Assembly (NCBI GenBank): GCA_016778895.1
Contig: JADHOR010000004.1
Coordinates: forward strand, 58,335 to 122,334
Reading direction: 5' to 3'
Length of the DNA: 64,000 bases
Source of the DNA: Candidatus Puniceispirillum sp.
GTDB lineage: Bacteria; Pseudomonadota; Alphaproteobacteria; Puniceispirillales; Puniceispirillaceae
Position 1 is the first letter of the stretch; each line of letters begins with the position of its first letter. This document shows positions 48,006 through 57,581 of this stretch, piece by piece. The notes below the pieces were generated by a model. That model was given only the letters and a program-made list of their open reading frames with translations. It made no database searches and was not told the origin of the DNA. A program made the translations under genes and the position numbers.

Positions 48006-49139
48006 ATGCTTGATCTTGCCAATGTAAAAGCACCGATCGAAACCGCCAATGGCCTGCCCAACGGCTGTTATGTTGATGAGCAGATTTATACACACGAACA
48101 AAACACGCTCTTCCGCAAAAATTGGGCCGCCATCGGCTTTGGCAAGGATTTACCAAAACCGGGATGGGTCAAGCCGGTTGAATTTGCCGGATTGCCATTA
48201 TTGATGGTGCGCAATCAGGATAATAAAATTAGAGTTTTTGAGAATGCATGCCGGCATCGCGGCATGATTCTTGTTAGCGAAAGCCAACAGCTTCGCGGCC
48301 CGATCACCTGCCCCTATCATGCCTGGGCCTATGATCTAAACGGTCGGCTACGCAAAACACCACATATCGGCGGGCCGGATGTGCATGAACATGAAAGCCT
48401 TAATCATTGCGATTATCCGCTTAACGAGGTGCGGGCTCATCTATGGCGTGACATTGTTTTTGTCAATATTGGTGGGAACGCACCAGCATTCGAAATTTAT
48501 GCTGGTGATTTGATCAACCGGTGGCAGGAATTTGACCAGCCGATTTACCATAGTGGGGCGGATTCATCCTTCAGCCTGACCGTTAATTGCAATTGGAAAC
48601 TCGCCGTTGAAAATTACTGCGAGGCGTATCATTTGCCGTTTATCCATCCGGGCCTAAACAGCTATTCGCGGCTGGAAGATCATTACAATATTATGCCGGT
48701 TCCAGCCTTTGCAGGTCAGGGATCGACGGTTTATGCGCCGCAGATCAGCGATGACGGCCGCTCGTTTCCAAATTTCAATGGGCTGTCGGCACAATGGACG
48801 TCGGGCGCCGAATATGTTGCACTATTCCCCAATCTGCTTCTTAGCGTTCACCGTGACCATTGCTTTAGCATTGTTCTGATGCCCGATGGGTCAGACCGCA
48901 CGATCGAGAATATTGAGATTTACTATGCCCAACCAGAGGCAATAGAACCGAGTTTCGCCGACATGCGCAGCACCAACAGCAAAATATGGCGAGATATTTT
49001 TGTTGAGGATGTGTTTGTTGTTGAGGGTATGCAAAAAGGCCGTCGTGCCAGGGGCTATGATGGCGGCAAATTCTCCGCCGTCATGGATGCACCAACGCAT
49101 CATTTCCACAAATGGGTTGCCGACGCCCTTAGTCCCTAA
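48006..49139 (+). CDS. Rieske-type aromatic ring-hydroxylating/quaternary amine oxygenase alpha subunit
   Basis: A 377-residue oxygenase. The Rieske 2Fe-2S site is CRHRG...CPYHAW near residues 81-105. The mononuclear iron site is ENYCEAYHLPFIHPGL near residue 200, with two His. The spacing and ENYxExYH pattern resemble the choline/glycine betaine/carnitine monooxygenase group more than naphthalene-type dioxygenases; the substrate cannot be set. GGAG precedes ATG 48006. No reductase gene is adjacent. Confidence 0.88.
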   Translation: MLDLANVKAPIETANGLPNGCYVDEQIYTHEQNTLFRKNWAAIGFGKDLPKPGWVKPVEFAGLPLLMVRNQDNKIRVFENACRHRGMILVSESQQLRGPITCPYHAWAYDLNGRLRKTPHIGGPDVHEHESLNHCDYPLNEVRAHLWRDIVFVNIGGNAPAFEIYAGDLINRWQEFDQPIYHSGADSSFSLTVNCNWKLAVENYCEAYHLPFIHPGLNSYSRLEDHYNIMPVPAFAGQGSTVYAPQISDDGRSFPNFNGLSAQWTSGAEYVALFPNLLLSVHRDHCFSIVLMPDGSDRTIENIEIYYAQPEAIEPSFADMRSTNSKIWRDIFVEDVFVVEGMQKGRRARGYDGGKFSAVMDAPTHHFHKWVADALSP

Positions 49140-49177
49140 CCCCACCCCGCTTACCCATTAGATAAGAGGATTTCTCG

Positions 49178-49333
49178 ATGGTCCCGCTTGCCTTTATCGG
49201 CACAAATCTTGTCAACCTAACCACCGATGAAAGATCCGGCGATAAATTCGCCAAGACGTTCAACTTCGTGATGGAAACGGGTGTCTTAAATGCCGCTAAA
49301 GCCAGCACAAGCCTGATTAGTATTTCTCCCTAA
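49178..49333 (+). CDS. possible small ORF after the Rieske oxygenase
   Basis: Fifty-one codons (MVPLAFIGTNLVNLTTDERSG...) from ATG 49178 with GAGGA about 8 bases upstream, 38 bases after the oxygenase stop. Too short for the track. No family recognised, and it may be chance. Confidence 0.3.
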   Translation: MVPLAFIGTNLVNLTTDERSGDKFAKTFNFVMETGVLNAAKASTSLISISP

Positions 49334-49361
49334 CCTTTATGAGCCTATTACTACCTCGGCC

Positions 49362-49865
49362 CTATATCTTAAGGGCTTTGGCTTTTCCGTACAGGCGGCG
49401 GGTCTCAGAAACGTAAACATCCTTTTTAATATGCCCATCAACATAAAGTTGACGAATTGAGAGCATTTCTTGTTCTATAGCGGCTAAAAATTCACCGTCA
49501 TCCGCTTTAGCTTCAAATATTCCTTGCTGGATAAAATTTATCCCATCAGGGTTTGATCTCCTAACGCCAACATCATCAGCTAAAGCCTCGAGGCCTTTGT
49601 TAGCCTTCTCAGCATTAGCAACATTATTTTTGACATCAAGGTTTGATGACTGTTTGGCTCCAACAACAAACATGAATTGGATAAAGCGAAAAACAACCCA
49701 AATACCAATAGAGCCAACGACAACCGCCAAACCAGCAATGACATATCGGCCATTCGGATTCGACATCAATATTGCTAATTGTGGAAAATCCAAAAGTAGC
49801 GTCGAGGGAATCATCACAATTATAAGGTCGATGGATGTTTCTATGATGTTTAACAATTCAGCCAT
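49362..49865 (-). CDS. membrane protein with C-terminal SHOCT-like motif
   Basis: A 167-residue protein with one or two hydrophobic segments (IDLIIVMIPSTLLL, then YVIAGLAVVVGSIGIWVVFRFIQFMFVV) and a soluble tail whose end (IRQLYVDGHIKKDVYVSETRRLYGKAKAL) looks like a short C-terminal oligomerisation (SHOCT-type) helix pair. AT-richer than its neighbours, so possibly acquired. Function unknown. Confidence 0.55.
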   Translation of the reverse strand: MAELLNIIETSIDLIIVMIPSTLLLDFPQLAILMSNPNGRYVIAGLAVVVGSIGIWVVFRFIQFMFVVGAKQSSNLDVKNNVANAEKANKGLEALADDVGVRRSNPDGINFIQQGIFEAKADDGEFLAAIEQEMLSIRQLYVDGHIKKDVYVSETRRLYGKAKALKI

Positions 49866-50192
49866 ATTGGATTTTTACATAATGAAAGGGTAACGTACAT
49901 CAACAATACTAAAGCATAACTGATAAATCCCAACCGAACTTTAAAAACGTCCAATGGCTAAGACACTCAATGTACTCGCAGAATATTAACGATCGAGTAA
50001 CGACAGTAATAATAAGGTTTTCACAATCAAGATTTACGAGATTAAACTCGCGACTAGTAAATCATACCGGTATAAATATTTTCATTTTGAAATTATTGCC
50101 CGTAAAGTCTCAATATCATATCTGAAAAATGCATTCTGAGACAATGCTCCGGCAATTGTCCTGAATCCTATCGGTGCTGGGAGGCGCATATT
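49866..50192. other. AT-rich gene-free stretch with nested inverted repeats
   Basis: No coding frame. It contains GATTTAC/GTAAATC (50031-50037 and 50057-50063) around CGAG/CTCG, followed at once by the perfect 10-base palindrome ATACCGGTAT (50064-50073), about 120 bases before the HD-domain gene. Confidence 0.6.
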
Positions 50193-50768
50193 ATGCAGCA
50201 GGTTAATTTTATCCGCATGGACGAGGGCACAGCTGAGGATTACGCGCTTTTAAACAAACTAGAGGACGAGTTTGTAACCGCCCTGCCAACACGATTGATT
50301 GCCGCGCTCGAAAACCTCAAGACATCGCTAGCTGGTTATAAAGTGAACCGGCTTGAGCATTCACTGCAATCGGCCACCCGTGCCGAGGCAGATGGCGCCG
50401 ATATCGAGTTAATTGTTGCTGCATTGATCCATGACCTAGGTGATGATCTGGCTCCGATGAATCATTCCCAGCTTGCCGCCACGATTATTCGGCCTTATGT
50501 ACGCGCCGAGGTAACCTGGATTATCGAACATCACGGCATCTTCCAGATGTATTACTATGGTGATGCTATGGGGGTCGATAAAAACGCGCGCGATATTTAC
50601 AGAGACCATCAATGGTTTGACAGCTGCGAGCGGTTCTGCCGTGATTGGGATCAGATGGCGTTTGATCCGGATTATCCGACCAAGCCTCTGGCCTATTTTG
50701 AGCCAATGCTTCGCGAGGTTTTCAGTCGTCCCCCGTTTGATGCAAATATCCTCAATCCCGCAGCCTAA
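50193..50768 (+). CDS. HD-domain protein, possible mixed-valent diiron oxygenase type
   Basis: A 191-residue HD-domain protein. Metal ligands are seen in LEHSLQSATRAEADGAD, LIHDLGDD (the HD pair), and WIIEHHGIFQMYYYG. The pattern resembles the small HD proteins that include PhnZ and TmpB, which use two irons and O2 to cleave C-P bonds, as well as plain phosphohydrolases. No PhnY or phosphonate gene is adjacent, so function is open. A short-chain dehydrogenase gene follows 64 bases later on the same strand. Confidence 0.75.
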   Translation: MQQVNFIRMDEGTAEDYALLNKLEDEFVTALPTRLIAALENLKTSLAGYKVNRLEHSLQSATRAEADGADIELIVAALIHDLGDDLAPMNHSQLAATIIRPYVRAEVTWIIEHHGIFQMYYYGDAMGVDKNARDIYRDHQWFDSCERFCRDWDQMAFDPDYPTKPLAYFEPMLREVFSRPPFDANILNPAA

Positions 50769-50832
50769 CCCTTTTGGCAAGCATCATTGCCCGTAAAGAA
50801 TTTAAACTGCATAAGCCAGAGGCAAAAAATCC

Positions 50833-51552
50833 ATGTCAAAAACATTGCTCATTACCGGGGCCAATCGTGGCATTGGCTTTGAGATGACCCGCCAGGCTGC
50901 CGCGCGCGGTGACCGGATTATCGCCTGCGCCCGTAATATTATGGAAGCGCCTGATCTGGTTGCCCTTGCCAAAAGCAATTCGGCAATCACCCTGCTGGGG
51001 CTCGATGTTACCGCCGAAAATGACATGAAACAAATCGCTGCTGGCATGACCCGTAAAGTCGATATTCTGGTCTGTAATGCTGGCATCTTAAATAGCTATG
51101 GCGGGTTGGAAGATCCAAGCCATCATAGTCGAGCGATTGAATCCGTCCTTATGACCAATGTCGCTGGTGTGTTTTTCACCGCACGGTCATTTCTGCCGCA
51201 TTTGCTCGAAACCAATGAGACAAGCAGCCAGCCCAGTGGCATGACAGGCAAGATTGCGGTTATCTCATCAGCTATGGGCAGTCAGCAGCGCGCCAACAGC
51301 AATGCACCGATTTATCGCGCATCAAAGGCAGCAGCAACCAACATTGCGCGGTCACTCGCAGTTGAACTGGCGCCGCGCGGGATAGCAGTTGGCGCCTACC
51401 ATCCAGGCTGGGTTCGCACCGATATGGGCGGGCCATCTGCAGATGTTTCTGTAGCAGATAGTGCAGCTGGATTACTGGCTCGATTTGATGTGCTTGATCT
51501 TACCACAACCGGCCTTTACGAAAACTACCTCGGCGAGGCTTTGCCATTTTAG
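50833..51552 (+). CDS. short-chain dehydrogenase/reductase
   Basis: A 239-residue SDR. The NAD(P) loop is TGANRGIGFEM, the NAG motif is NAGIL, and the catalytic Ser, Tyr and Lys are in ISSAMGSQQ and YRASKAAATN. The length and the PGWVRTDMGG ending fit the classical C-factor-like group. Substrate unknown. Confidence 0.88.
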   Translation: MSKTLLITGANRGIGFEMTRQAAARGDRIIACARNIMEAPDLVALAKSNSAITLLGLDVTAENDMKQIAAGMTRKVDILVCNAGILNSYGGLEDPSHHSRAIESVLMTNVAGVFFTARSFLPHLLETNETSSQPSGMTGKIAVISSAMGSQQRANSNAPIYRASKAAATNIARSLAVELAPRGIAVGAYHPGWVRTDMGGPSADVSVADSAAGLLARFDVLDLTTTGLYENYLGEALPF

Positions 51553-51585
51553 CAAAACCTTCCGTTCAGTTTTGGCCAAACGCAA

Positions 51586-51879
51586 CTAAATAAACTGGAT
51601 CGCCAGTGCAAATGCGCAAATACCGTAAAGCAATGAGGGTATGAGTCGTTTGCTGAAAAACATTGTTACCAAACCAACGCCCAGTCTAACCAGCCGCTGA
51701 TCAAGGCTGTTTGTTGCCAAGATGCCAGTAGGATGCACAAGAATAAGCAACAGAACCGCCATTACCATCGCATAAGCCATCGTGTTTACCCATCCCATTA
51801 TCGGCCCATCTGACGGTACTCGCGCAGCCAGAACAACCCCCGCAATCCGCCAGATAATTGTTCCGGCAATCGCACACAA
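51586..51879 (-). CDS. azlD: AzlD family membrane protein
   Basis: A 97-residue hydrophobic protein with the AzlD pattern (three or four helices; RLVRLGVGLVTMFFSKRLIPSLLYGICAF). AzlD is the small partner of AzlC in branched-chain amino acid export. Only a TTG start is available in frame and no clear ribosome site is seen, so the 5' end may be damaged like the adjacent azlC. Confidence 0.6.
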   Translation of the reverse strand: MCAIAGTIIWRIAGVVLAARVPSDGPIMGWVNTMAYAMVMAVLLLILVHPTGILATNSLDQRLVRLGVGLVTMFFSKRLIPSLLYGICAFALAIQFI

Positions 51880-51944
51880 TACTGCTGGCCAAGACTGGAA
51901 AAAACCTTAATTCTCCATCAGGGTTCCCACTCCATGATTGCCGC

Positions 51945-52373
51945 CTATTGCACCGGCTCGAGATGCCATTTGGCAATATAGCGACTAAACAGGCTGGCAA
52001 GTCTGCCGCCAATGACACAAGCAAGCAAAATCGCCCATACTCCGGCAAAAGGTCACTGAGGAAAAACCCAAAAAATCGTGCCAAGAATACCAAATGTGAA
52101 AATCGTCAGGGCAAAACCCTGATAATGCGGCAATAGCAGATGTGGCGGGTATTTCTGTTGGGCCAGCCCCAAATTCGCCCAGGCAGTAATCGCCAGAAAT
52201 TGCATCCAGAAAATACGCTTCCAGCCCGACAGATTATGTGATTTTAAATGAGTCATATCAGCGGCGGAAATTACCATTAGCAACATCCGCATGTTCGCCA
52301 GTGACACCGCGACAAAAATGATGAACAGCGACGCTCCTGTTGAAAAAAGGCTGGCAAAGGCTGCCTGTACCAC
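51945..52373 (-). pseudogene. azlC: broken azlC (branched-chain amino acid exporter subunit)
   Basis: Track ORF 52053-52373 begins in the middle of an AzlC-like protein (FASLFSTGASLFIIFVAVSLANMRMLL). The first 50 or so residues are missing because the neighbouring symporter gene ends immediately upstream. At 52053 an in-frame TGA follows FWVFPQ, yet the same frame continues with hydrophobic AzlC-like sequence (PFAGVWAILLACVIGGRLASL) to TAG at 51945. Both truncation and stop mark it as a pseudogene. Confidence 0.7.
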
Positions 52374-53351
52374 CTATCGCTGGCGTGACCGGTCGCCAAA
52401 CCAGCCTGCAACCATCGGGGTCAGATAAAGCGGCAATTGATAGGCTGCAACAAACAGCGCAAAAACTGGATCAGCCGGCAACGCTGCGAAATAAAGGCCA
52501 AGATTACGGTTGCCGGCAACCACGGCAACCGAACGTGTTCCCTCGGGCAGCGTGTCTGATCTTGCTGGCGCGCCAGCGCGGCGGATCATATGCCCGCCGA
52601 TAAAAACCAATATTTGCGAGCCAAAATTCAACCCGCAAGCAAGTCCAAGACAGGCAATCGCAAGCCACGGCATCGTCAGGGCAATCCCACCGATACCATC
52701 AAAAACGGGCAGTAGAAACAGCAGCATTGCGACCGTCGACACGCCGTCCAGCTGGTGCCCGCTAGCCTCGATACGCGCCTCACCGAAGATTTTTTTTGCC
52801 AGCAAGGCAAGCACCAACCCGCCGCCAAGGATTGTAACAAGCCGCAAACACAGCATCAGCGATGAAACCGGCACCGCAGCCCCAAGCAGATATTCACCAA
52901 TAAAAGGACCGGTAAAAGGCGCCAGCAGGTTGGTTAGCAAAACTATTTCCATCGCAATTGGCGCGGTAAAACCGAGAAAAACACACATCCAGATTGTCGT
53001 GCCAACTGGCGGCGCCACCGCATACCAGGTAATCAGCGGCAACAGGTGATGCGACAGGCCAAGCGATTTAGCCAGCGTGAAAAACAGCACGGGCGCAACC
53101 AATAAAAGACCAAGTGAGATAGCAAAATTCCTGGTCAGCCGTTGGGGCTGAAGCGCCGCCTTCAGCACTGCCCCGATATCCAGCCGGACAAGCGCCGCCC
53201 CAGCCAAAACCGCAAGGATAAAAGGCGCCGCAGGTTTGAAAAAACCATCACTGCTTGGCAATAATAAAGCAAGCACGACCCCAAGCGGCAGTAGGATGCG
53301 AGCGTGCCGCCCGCTAACTGCCAAAATCCATAAAAAAGGATGAAAAATCAT
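52374..53351 (-). CDS. BASS-type (bile acid:sodium symporter-like) membrane transporter
   Basis: About 325 residues with nine or ten hydrophobic helices. The first half (ILLPLGVVLALLLP...LALLVRLDIG) and the late VAVVAGNRNLGLYFAAL segment fit the bile acid:Na symporter/arsenite permease-like fold. The substrate is unknown. The start is uncertain (ATG 53351 or GTG 53369). It lies between the broken azlC and the D-cysteine desulfhydrase-family gene, all on the minus strand. Confidence 0.7.
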   Translation of the reverse strand: MIFHPFLWILAVSGRHARILLPLGVVLALLLPSSDGFFKPAAPFILAVLAGAALVRLDIGAVLKAALQPQRLTRNFAISLGLLLVAPVLFFTLAKSLGLSHHLLPLITWYAVAPPVGTTIWMCVFLGFTAPIAMEIVLLTNLLAPFTGPFIGEYLLGAAVPVSSLMLCLRLVTILGGGLVLALLAKKIFGEARIEASGHQLDGVSTVAMLLFLLPVFDGIGGIALTMPWLAIACLGLACGLNFGSQILVFIGGHMIRRAGAPARSDTLPEGTRSVAVVAGNRNLGLYFAALPADPVFALFVAAYQLPLYLTPMVAGWFGDRSRQR

Positions 53352-53431
53352 AAGCTTATTTTTTACCACCCAGTGTCTGGCACGGCCAAGTCAGCCATTC
53401 TTGCCAGTCCCAGATTGCAGCGACAACCGCT

Positions 53432-54442
53432 TTATTCAGCTGCCACTGCGAATTGACTGCTGTAGGCAAACAAGGCTGCCGCTCCGCCGGTATGAAGAAA
53501 AATAACATCCTTATCCGCATCAAAATAATTCTGCTCAATCAGCCCAATCATGCCAGCCAGACCCTTGCCCGAATAAACCGGATCAAGCAGAACACCTTCA
53601 CGGCGCGCGATCAAATTAATCGCTGCAAGCGTGCCGTCGGTTGGCTGGCCATAGCCTTTGCCAACATACCGGTCATCGACAATCACCTTTTCAACGCCAA
53701 GCGGCTCGTCAGTCAGCAGCGCCGCAGTACTCTCGGCCAATTTATGCACCAGCGCGATTTGTTTGTCCTCGGGTTGGCGAACGCTGATACCCATAACCGG
53801 AATGCTTGATCCGGCCGCGTGCAATCCGGCAAGCATACCGGCATGGGTTCCAGAACTACCCGTTGCAAGGACGATCCAGCCGACATTCAAGCGGTTGGCT
53901 TTAATCTGGTCGAGCAGCTCAAACGCGCATGAGACATACCCCAATGCGCCAATCTCGTTTGATCCACCGCCTGGAATAAAATAGGGTTTGCGCCCGGCTG
54001 CGGCCAGCTTTTCAGTCACAGCCCGCGCTTCGGCATTCATGTCAAGACCCGCAGCCCGAAACTCCAGCGTTGTGCCAAACATCTGGTCGAACAGCACATT
54101 TCCGGTAGTTTCGTAATCTGCCGCCCGCTCAGGCACCCGGCGCTCCAATAATGCGTGGCAATCAAGGCCAAATTTACAGGCAGCCGCTGCGGTCTGACGG
54201 ACATGGTTTGATTGAACCGCACCCTGAGTCACCACCATATCAGCGCCTTTTTCAATCGCATCGGCAATCAGGAATTCAAGCTTTCGGGTTTTGTTGCCGC
54301 CAGTCGCAAGGCCGGTACAATCATCACGCTTAATCCAAAGTTTTGGCCCGCCAAGCGCCGATGTCAGGCGCGGCATCTCCTCTAATGGCGTTGGCTGGTG
54401 ACAAAGAGAAACACGGGGAAAATCGCTGAGCTGTTTGACCAT
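53432..54442 (-). CDS. D-cysteine desulfhydrase/L-cysteate sulfo-lyase family PLP enzyme
   Basis: A 336-residue fold-type II PLP enzyme of the ACC deaminase/D-cysteine desulfhydrase group. The PLP Lys lies in ATGGNKTRKLEFLI near residue 52, followed by TQGAVQSNHVRQTAAAA. The phosphate loop is ATGSSGTHAGMLAG. The same family holds CuyA, which releases sulfite, ammonium and pyruvate from L-cysteate in marine bacteria; sequence alone cannot separate the two. Sulfopyruvate-decarboxylase-like genes 3.5 kb away favour the sulfonate reading. Confidence 0.8.
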   Translation of the reverse strand: MVKQLSDFPRVSLCHQPTPLEEMPRLTSALGGPKLWIKRDDCTGLATGGNKTRKLEFLIADAIEKGADMVVTQGAVQSNHVRQTAAAACKFGLDCHALLERRVPERAADYETTGNVLFDQMFGTTLEFRAAGLDMNAEARAVTEKLAAAGRKPYFIPGGGSNEIGALGYVSCAFELLDQIKANRLNVGWIVLATGSSGTHAGMLAGLHAAGSSIPVMGISVRQPEDKQIALVHKLAESTAALLTDEPLGVEKVIVDDRYVGKGYGQPTDGTLAAINLIARREGVLLDPVYSGKGLAGMIGLIEQNYFDADKDVIFLHTGGAAALFAYSSQFAVAAE

Positions 54443-54655
54443 TAGACGGCATCCATTCTAGTTAGTGATCGTTATATGAACTTGGGAAAGTTGACGACTT
54501 TCGACGGCACTTGCCAAGTTTATTCTTATTGAAAAGCCAAAGATTTTTTGAACCATTGGCAAAAACCGCGTAAACACGGGAATAGCTGTCAATTTTTCCG
54601 GGCGAGGAATCCCCTGCCCAACAACAGCGCAACTTGGAACGGAGAGGGCTAGGCA

Positions 54656-55573
54656 ATGGCTATTACCAATGACCTTACCGGTGATTTTACCGATCGTTTT
54701 TTGAACATGCGGATTGATCATGACGGGGTTGGCATCCATCTGCGCGTTGCCGGGAACGGGCCGCCACTATTGCTGCTGCATGGCTATCCCCAAACCGGCT
54801 ATATGTGGCACAAGGTTGCACCGCAACTAGCCCAGCAATTCAGCGTCATCATTCCCGACCTACGCGGCTATGGTGATAGTGACAAACCGCCAACCGACGC
54901 CCGGCACAGCCCCTATTCAAAGCGTGCCATGGCAGCGGATATGATCGCCGTCATGCGGGCCTTGGGCCATGAACGTTTTACAGTGGCTGGCCATGATCGT
55001 GGCGGCCGTGTTGCGCACCGTCTCGCCCGTGATTATCCAGACGCGGTCATCAGGCTTGCGGTGCTGGATATCGTGCCAACCGCGGCGATGTATGAGGCGA
55101 CTGACAAGGTCTTTGCCACTGCCTATTACCACTGGTTTTTCCTGATCCAGCCGGCCCCCTTTCCGGAGAATTTAATTGGCCAGGATCCCGCATTTTTCCT
55201 GCAACACAAGACCGGCCATTGGGGACGTACCGAAGGCGCAATTACAACTGCGGCATTTGCCGAATATCTGCGCTGTTTTTCAAATCCGGCGACCATCCAT
55301 GCCAGCTGCGAGGATTACCGCGCTGCTGCCAGTATTGATCTCGAGCATGATGCTGCCGATGCCGGCAAAAAACTGGCAATGCCGGTGCTGGCACTGTGGG
55401 GTGATATCGGTTTTGTCGGCGGGTATTATGATGTAATCGGCGAATGGCAGCAGGTGGCTGATCATGTCGAGGGCCAAGCCATCAGCGGCGGGCATTTTCT
55501 GGCCGAAGAATCGCCGGCTGAAACGATCGCCGCTTTGACCGCTTTCTTAACCGATCATTCGTCCGCATCGTGA
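54656..55573 (+). CDS. alpha/beta hydrolase, fluoroacetate/haloacetate dehalogenase-like
   Basis: A 305-residue hydrolase. LLLLHGYPQTGYMWHKVAPQLA, DLRGYGDSDKPP and the nucleophile elbow GHDRGGRVAHRLARDYPDAV (Asp nucleophile) match the haloacetate dehalogenase/epoxide hydrolase branch; GGHFLAEE supplies the catalytic His. Many annotated dehalogenases of this type act on other esters or epoxides. Its stop overlaps the start of a methyltransferase gene (TGATG). Confidence 0.82.
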   Translation: MAITNDLTGDFTDRFLNMRIDHDGVGIHLRVAGNGPPLLLLHGYPQTGYMWHKVAPQLAQQFSVIIPDLRGYGDSDKPPTDARHSPYSKRAMAADMIAVMRALGHERFTVAGHDRGGRVAHRLARDYPDAVIRLAVLDIVPTAAMYEATDKVFATAYYHWFFLIQPAPFPENLIGQDPAFFLQHKTGHWGRTEGAITTAAFAEYLRCFSNPATIHASCEDYRAAASIDLEHDAADAGKKLAMPVLALWGDIGFVGGYYDVIGEWQQVADHVEGQAISGGHFLAEESPAETIAALTAFLTDHSSAS

Positions 55574-56109
55574 TGGATATAGCCCCCCTACCGCCCTCTA
55601 GCTGGATTATGCAGAAGGCAAGCGCATGGCCAGATGGTGCCCGGCTTATTGATCTCGCGTCGGGTCAGGGGCGTCATAGTGCGGCTTTGGCGGCGGCCTA
55701 TCCGGGTCGGTTTGACATACTGGCGGTTGATCGGGATCAGGCTGCCCTGGCCGCATTAAAAGCCCGATGCAGCGATGTAAACACCTGTCATTTTGATCTG
55801 GAGACTGAGGCAATCTGGCCGTTTTCCAGCAAGAATTTCGATGTCGTTCTGGTCACTAACTATTTGTACCGGCCACGACTTGATGAGGTCTTTCGACTGG
55901 TTGGTTACGGCGGTTATATCGCCTATGAAACCTTTGGCACTGGCAATGCGGTGTTTGGCAAGCCGAGCAACCCTGACTATCTGTTACAGGAGGGTGAGCT
56001 GTTAACCCGCCTTCCCGATGATTTTATCAAGATTGAGTATTTCCATGGTCAAATTAACGAGCCAAAACCGGCGATTATCCAGCGACTTTCGGCCAGACGT
56101 GCCGCCTAG
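55573..56109 (+). CDS. class I SAM-dependent methyltransferase
   Basis: A 178-residue methyltransferase. LIDLASGQGRHSAALAAAYPG is the SAM-binding motif I, LAVDRDQAAL motif II, and FDVVLVTNYLYRP motif IV. It resembles small Tam-like methyltransferases; target unknown. Start ATG 55573 overlaps the previous stop. It converges on the aldehyde dehydrogenase gene with a 4-base overlap. Confidence 0.85.
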   Translation: MDIAPLPPSSWIMQKASAWPDGARLIDLASGQGRHSAALAAAYPGRFDILAVDRDQAALAALKARCSDVNTCHFDLETEAIWPFSSKNFDVVLVTNYLYRPRLDEVFRLVGYGGYIAYETFGTGNAVFGKPSNPDYLLQEGELLTRLPDDFIKIEYFHGQINEPKPAIIQRLSARRAA

Positions 56110-57581
56110 CGCATGATGAACGGATTGGCTGCAGTGGTTTGCTGGGCAATCCAGACCGATTTGATCTGTAGAAACTCCTTGATCGACTCCTTGCCGCTCT
56201 CGCGTCCCTGGCCGCTTCGCTTGTAACCACCGAATGGCGAGGTAAAGCTGACCGCACGGTAGGTGTTTACCCAGACCGTTCCAGCCTTCAGCTTTTCCGA
56301 CATTCTTAAGGCACGGCCAATGTCGCTTGTCCATACCCCAGCCGCAAGCCCGTAAACAATATCATTACCGATGGCAATTGCCTCTTCTTCGGTATCAAAC
56401 GGGATAATCGATAGAACCGGCCCAAACACCTCTTCTTGGGCGATACGCATCTGATTATTGACGCCGGTAAAGATTGTCGGCTGGACAAATTGTCTGCCTT
56501 TTGCCCCGGGTCCCTGATAAGCGTCACCGCCAAGCACACAAACGGCGCCTTCGGCCTTGGCAATATTGATGTAATCCATAATTTTTTCATATTGCGGCAT
56601 GGTTGTTACAGGCCCGACATGGGTCTCGGTTGACATTGGATCGCCAATTTTCGCCGCGCCAGCAACCTCAACCAGTCGTTTGACAAATTTGTCATGGATT
56701 GAACGCTGAACAAGCAACCGTGATCCAGCAATACAGGTCTGGCCGGTAGCGGCAAAAATACCCGAAATTGCCCCCATAACAGCTGCTTCAAAATCAGCAT
56801 CTTCAAATACGATATTTGGAGATTTTCCGCCAAGTTCCAGTGTCACAGGCATGATTTTCTTGGCGGCTGCCTCAAAGATCTTCTGACCCGACAGGTCTGA
56901 TCCGGTAAAGGCAATCTTGTCAACATTGGGATGCTCAACCAGAGGGGCACCAACCTCAAGGCCAAAACCGGTCACCGCATTCACCACGCCAGCAGGAAAA
57001 CCCGCCTCATCGACGAGCGCCATAAATTCCAAGGTCGATGCCGACGTATATTCGGATGGCTTGATTACCGCAGTATTGCCCGCCGCCAAAGCCGGCGCCA
57101 ACTTCCACGCCAGCAACAGCAATGGCGAATTCCAAGCGGTAATCATGCCAATAACGCCAAGCGGCTCATAACGGGTGAAATTGAAAATACCCGGCTTGTC
57201 AGACGGAATCACCGCGCCTTCGATCTTGTCGGCAAGGCCACCAAAATAGCGATACCATTCAGCCAGATATTTGGTTTGCGCACCCATTTCGGCAATCAGC
57301 TTTCCATTATCCCGAACCTCGATCTCGCCAAGACGAGGTGCCTCACGTTCAATAATTTCTGCCAGCTTTACCAATAGCTTGCCGCGCGCAGTCGGGCCGG
57401 TTTCTCCCCAAACACCGTCAAATGCGGCTTTGGCAGCAGTAACCGCGGCATTCACATCATCGGCATTACCGCGGGCAATTCTGGCCCAAACCTCGCCGGT
57501 ATATGGATTTTCACTGTCAAACCATTCGCCCGATGCAGGATCACACAACGCCCCGTTTATATAATGCTTATAGGTTTCCAT
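56106..57581 (-). CDS. NAD(P)-dependent aldehyde dehydrogenase
   Basis: A 491-residue ALDH. Cofactor loop GSDLSGQKIFEAAAKK, catalytic Glu in LELGGKSPNIVF, catalytic Cys in TGQTCIAGSRL and the C-terminal FGGYKRSGQGRESG are all visible. METYKHYING at 57581 follows GGGAG; the track adds 23 codons. It is divergent from the sulfopyruvate decarboxylase-like genes, so oxidation of sulfoacetaldehyde is possible, but ALDH substrate cannot be read from sequence. Confidence 0.92.
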   Translation of the reverse strand: METYKHYINGALCDPASGEWFDSENPYTGEVWARIARGNADDVNAAVTAAKAAFDGVWGETGPTARGKLLVKLAEIIEREAPRLGEIEVRDNGKLIAEMGAQTKYLAEWYRYFGGLADKIEGAVIPSDKPGIFNFTRYEPLGVIGMITAWNSPLLLLAWKLAPALAAGNTAVIKPSEYTSASTLEFMALVDEAGFPAGVVNAVTGFGLEVGAPLVEHPNVDKIAFTGSDLSGQKIFEAAAKKIMPVTLELGGKSPNIVFEDADFEAAVMGAISGIFAATGQTCIAGSRLLVQRSIHDKFVKRLVEVAGAAKIGDPMSTETHVGPVTTMPQYEKIMDYINIAKAEGAVCVLGGDAYQGPGAKGRQFVQPTIFTGVNNQMRIAQEEVFGPVLSIIPFDTEEEAIAIGNDIVYGLAAGVWTSDIGRALRMSEKLKAGTVWVNTYRAVSFTSPFGGYKRSGQGRESGKESIKEFLQIKSVWIAQQTTAANPFIMR

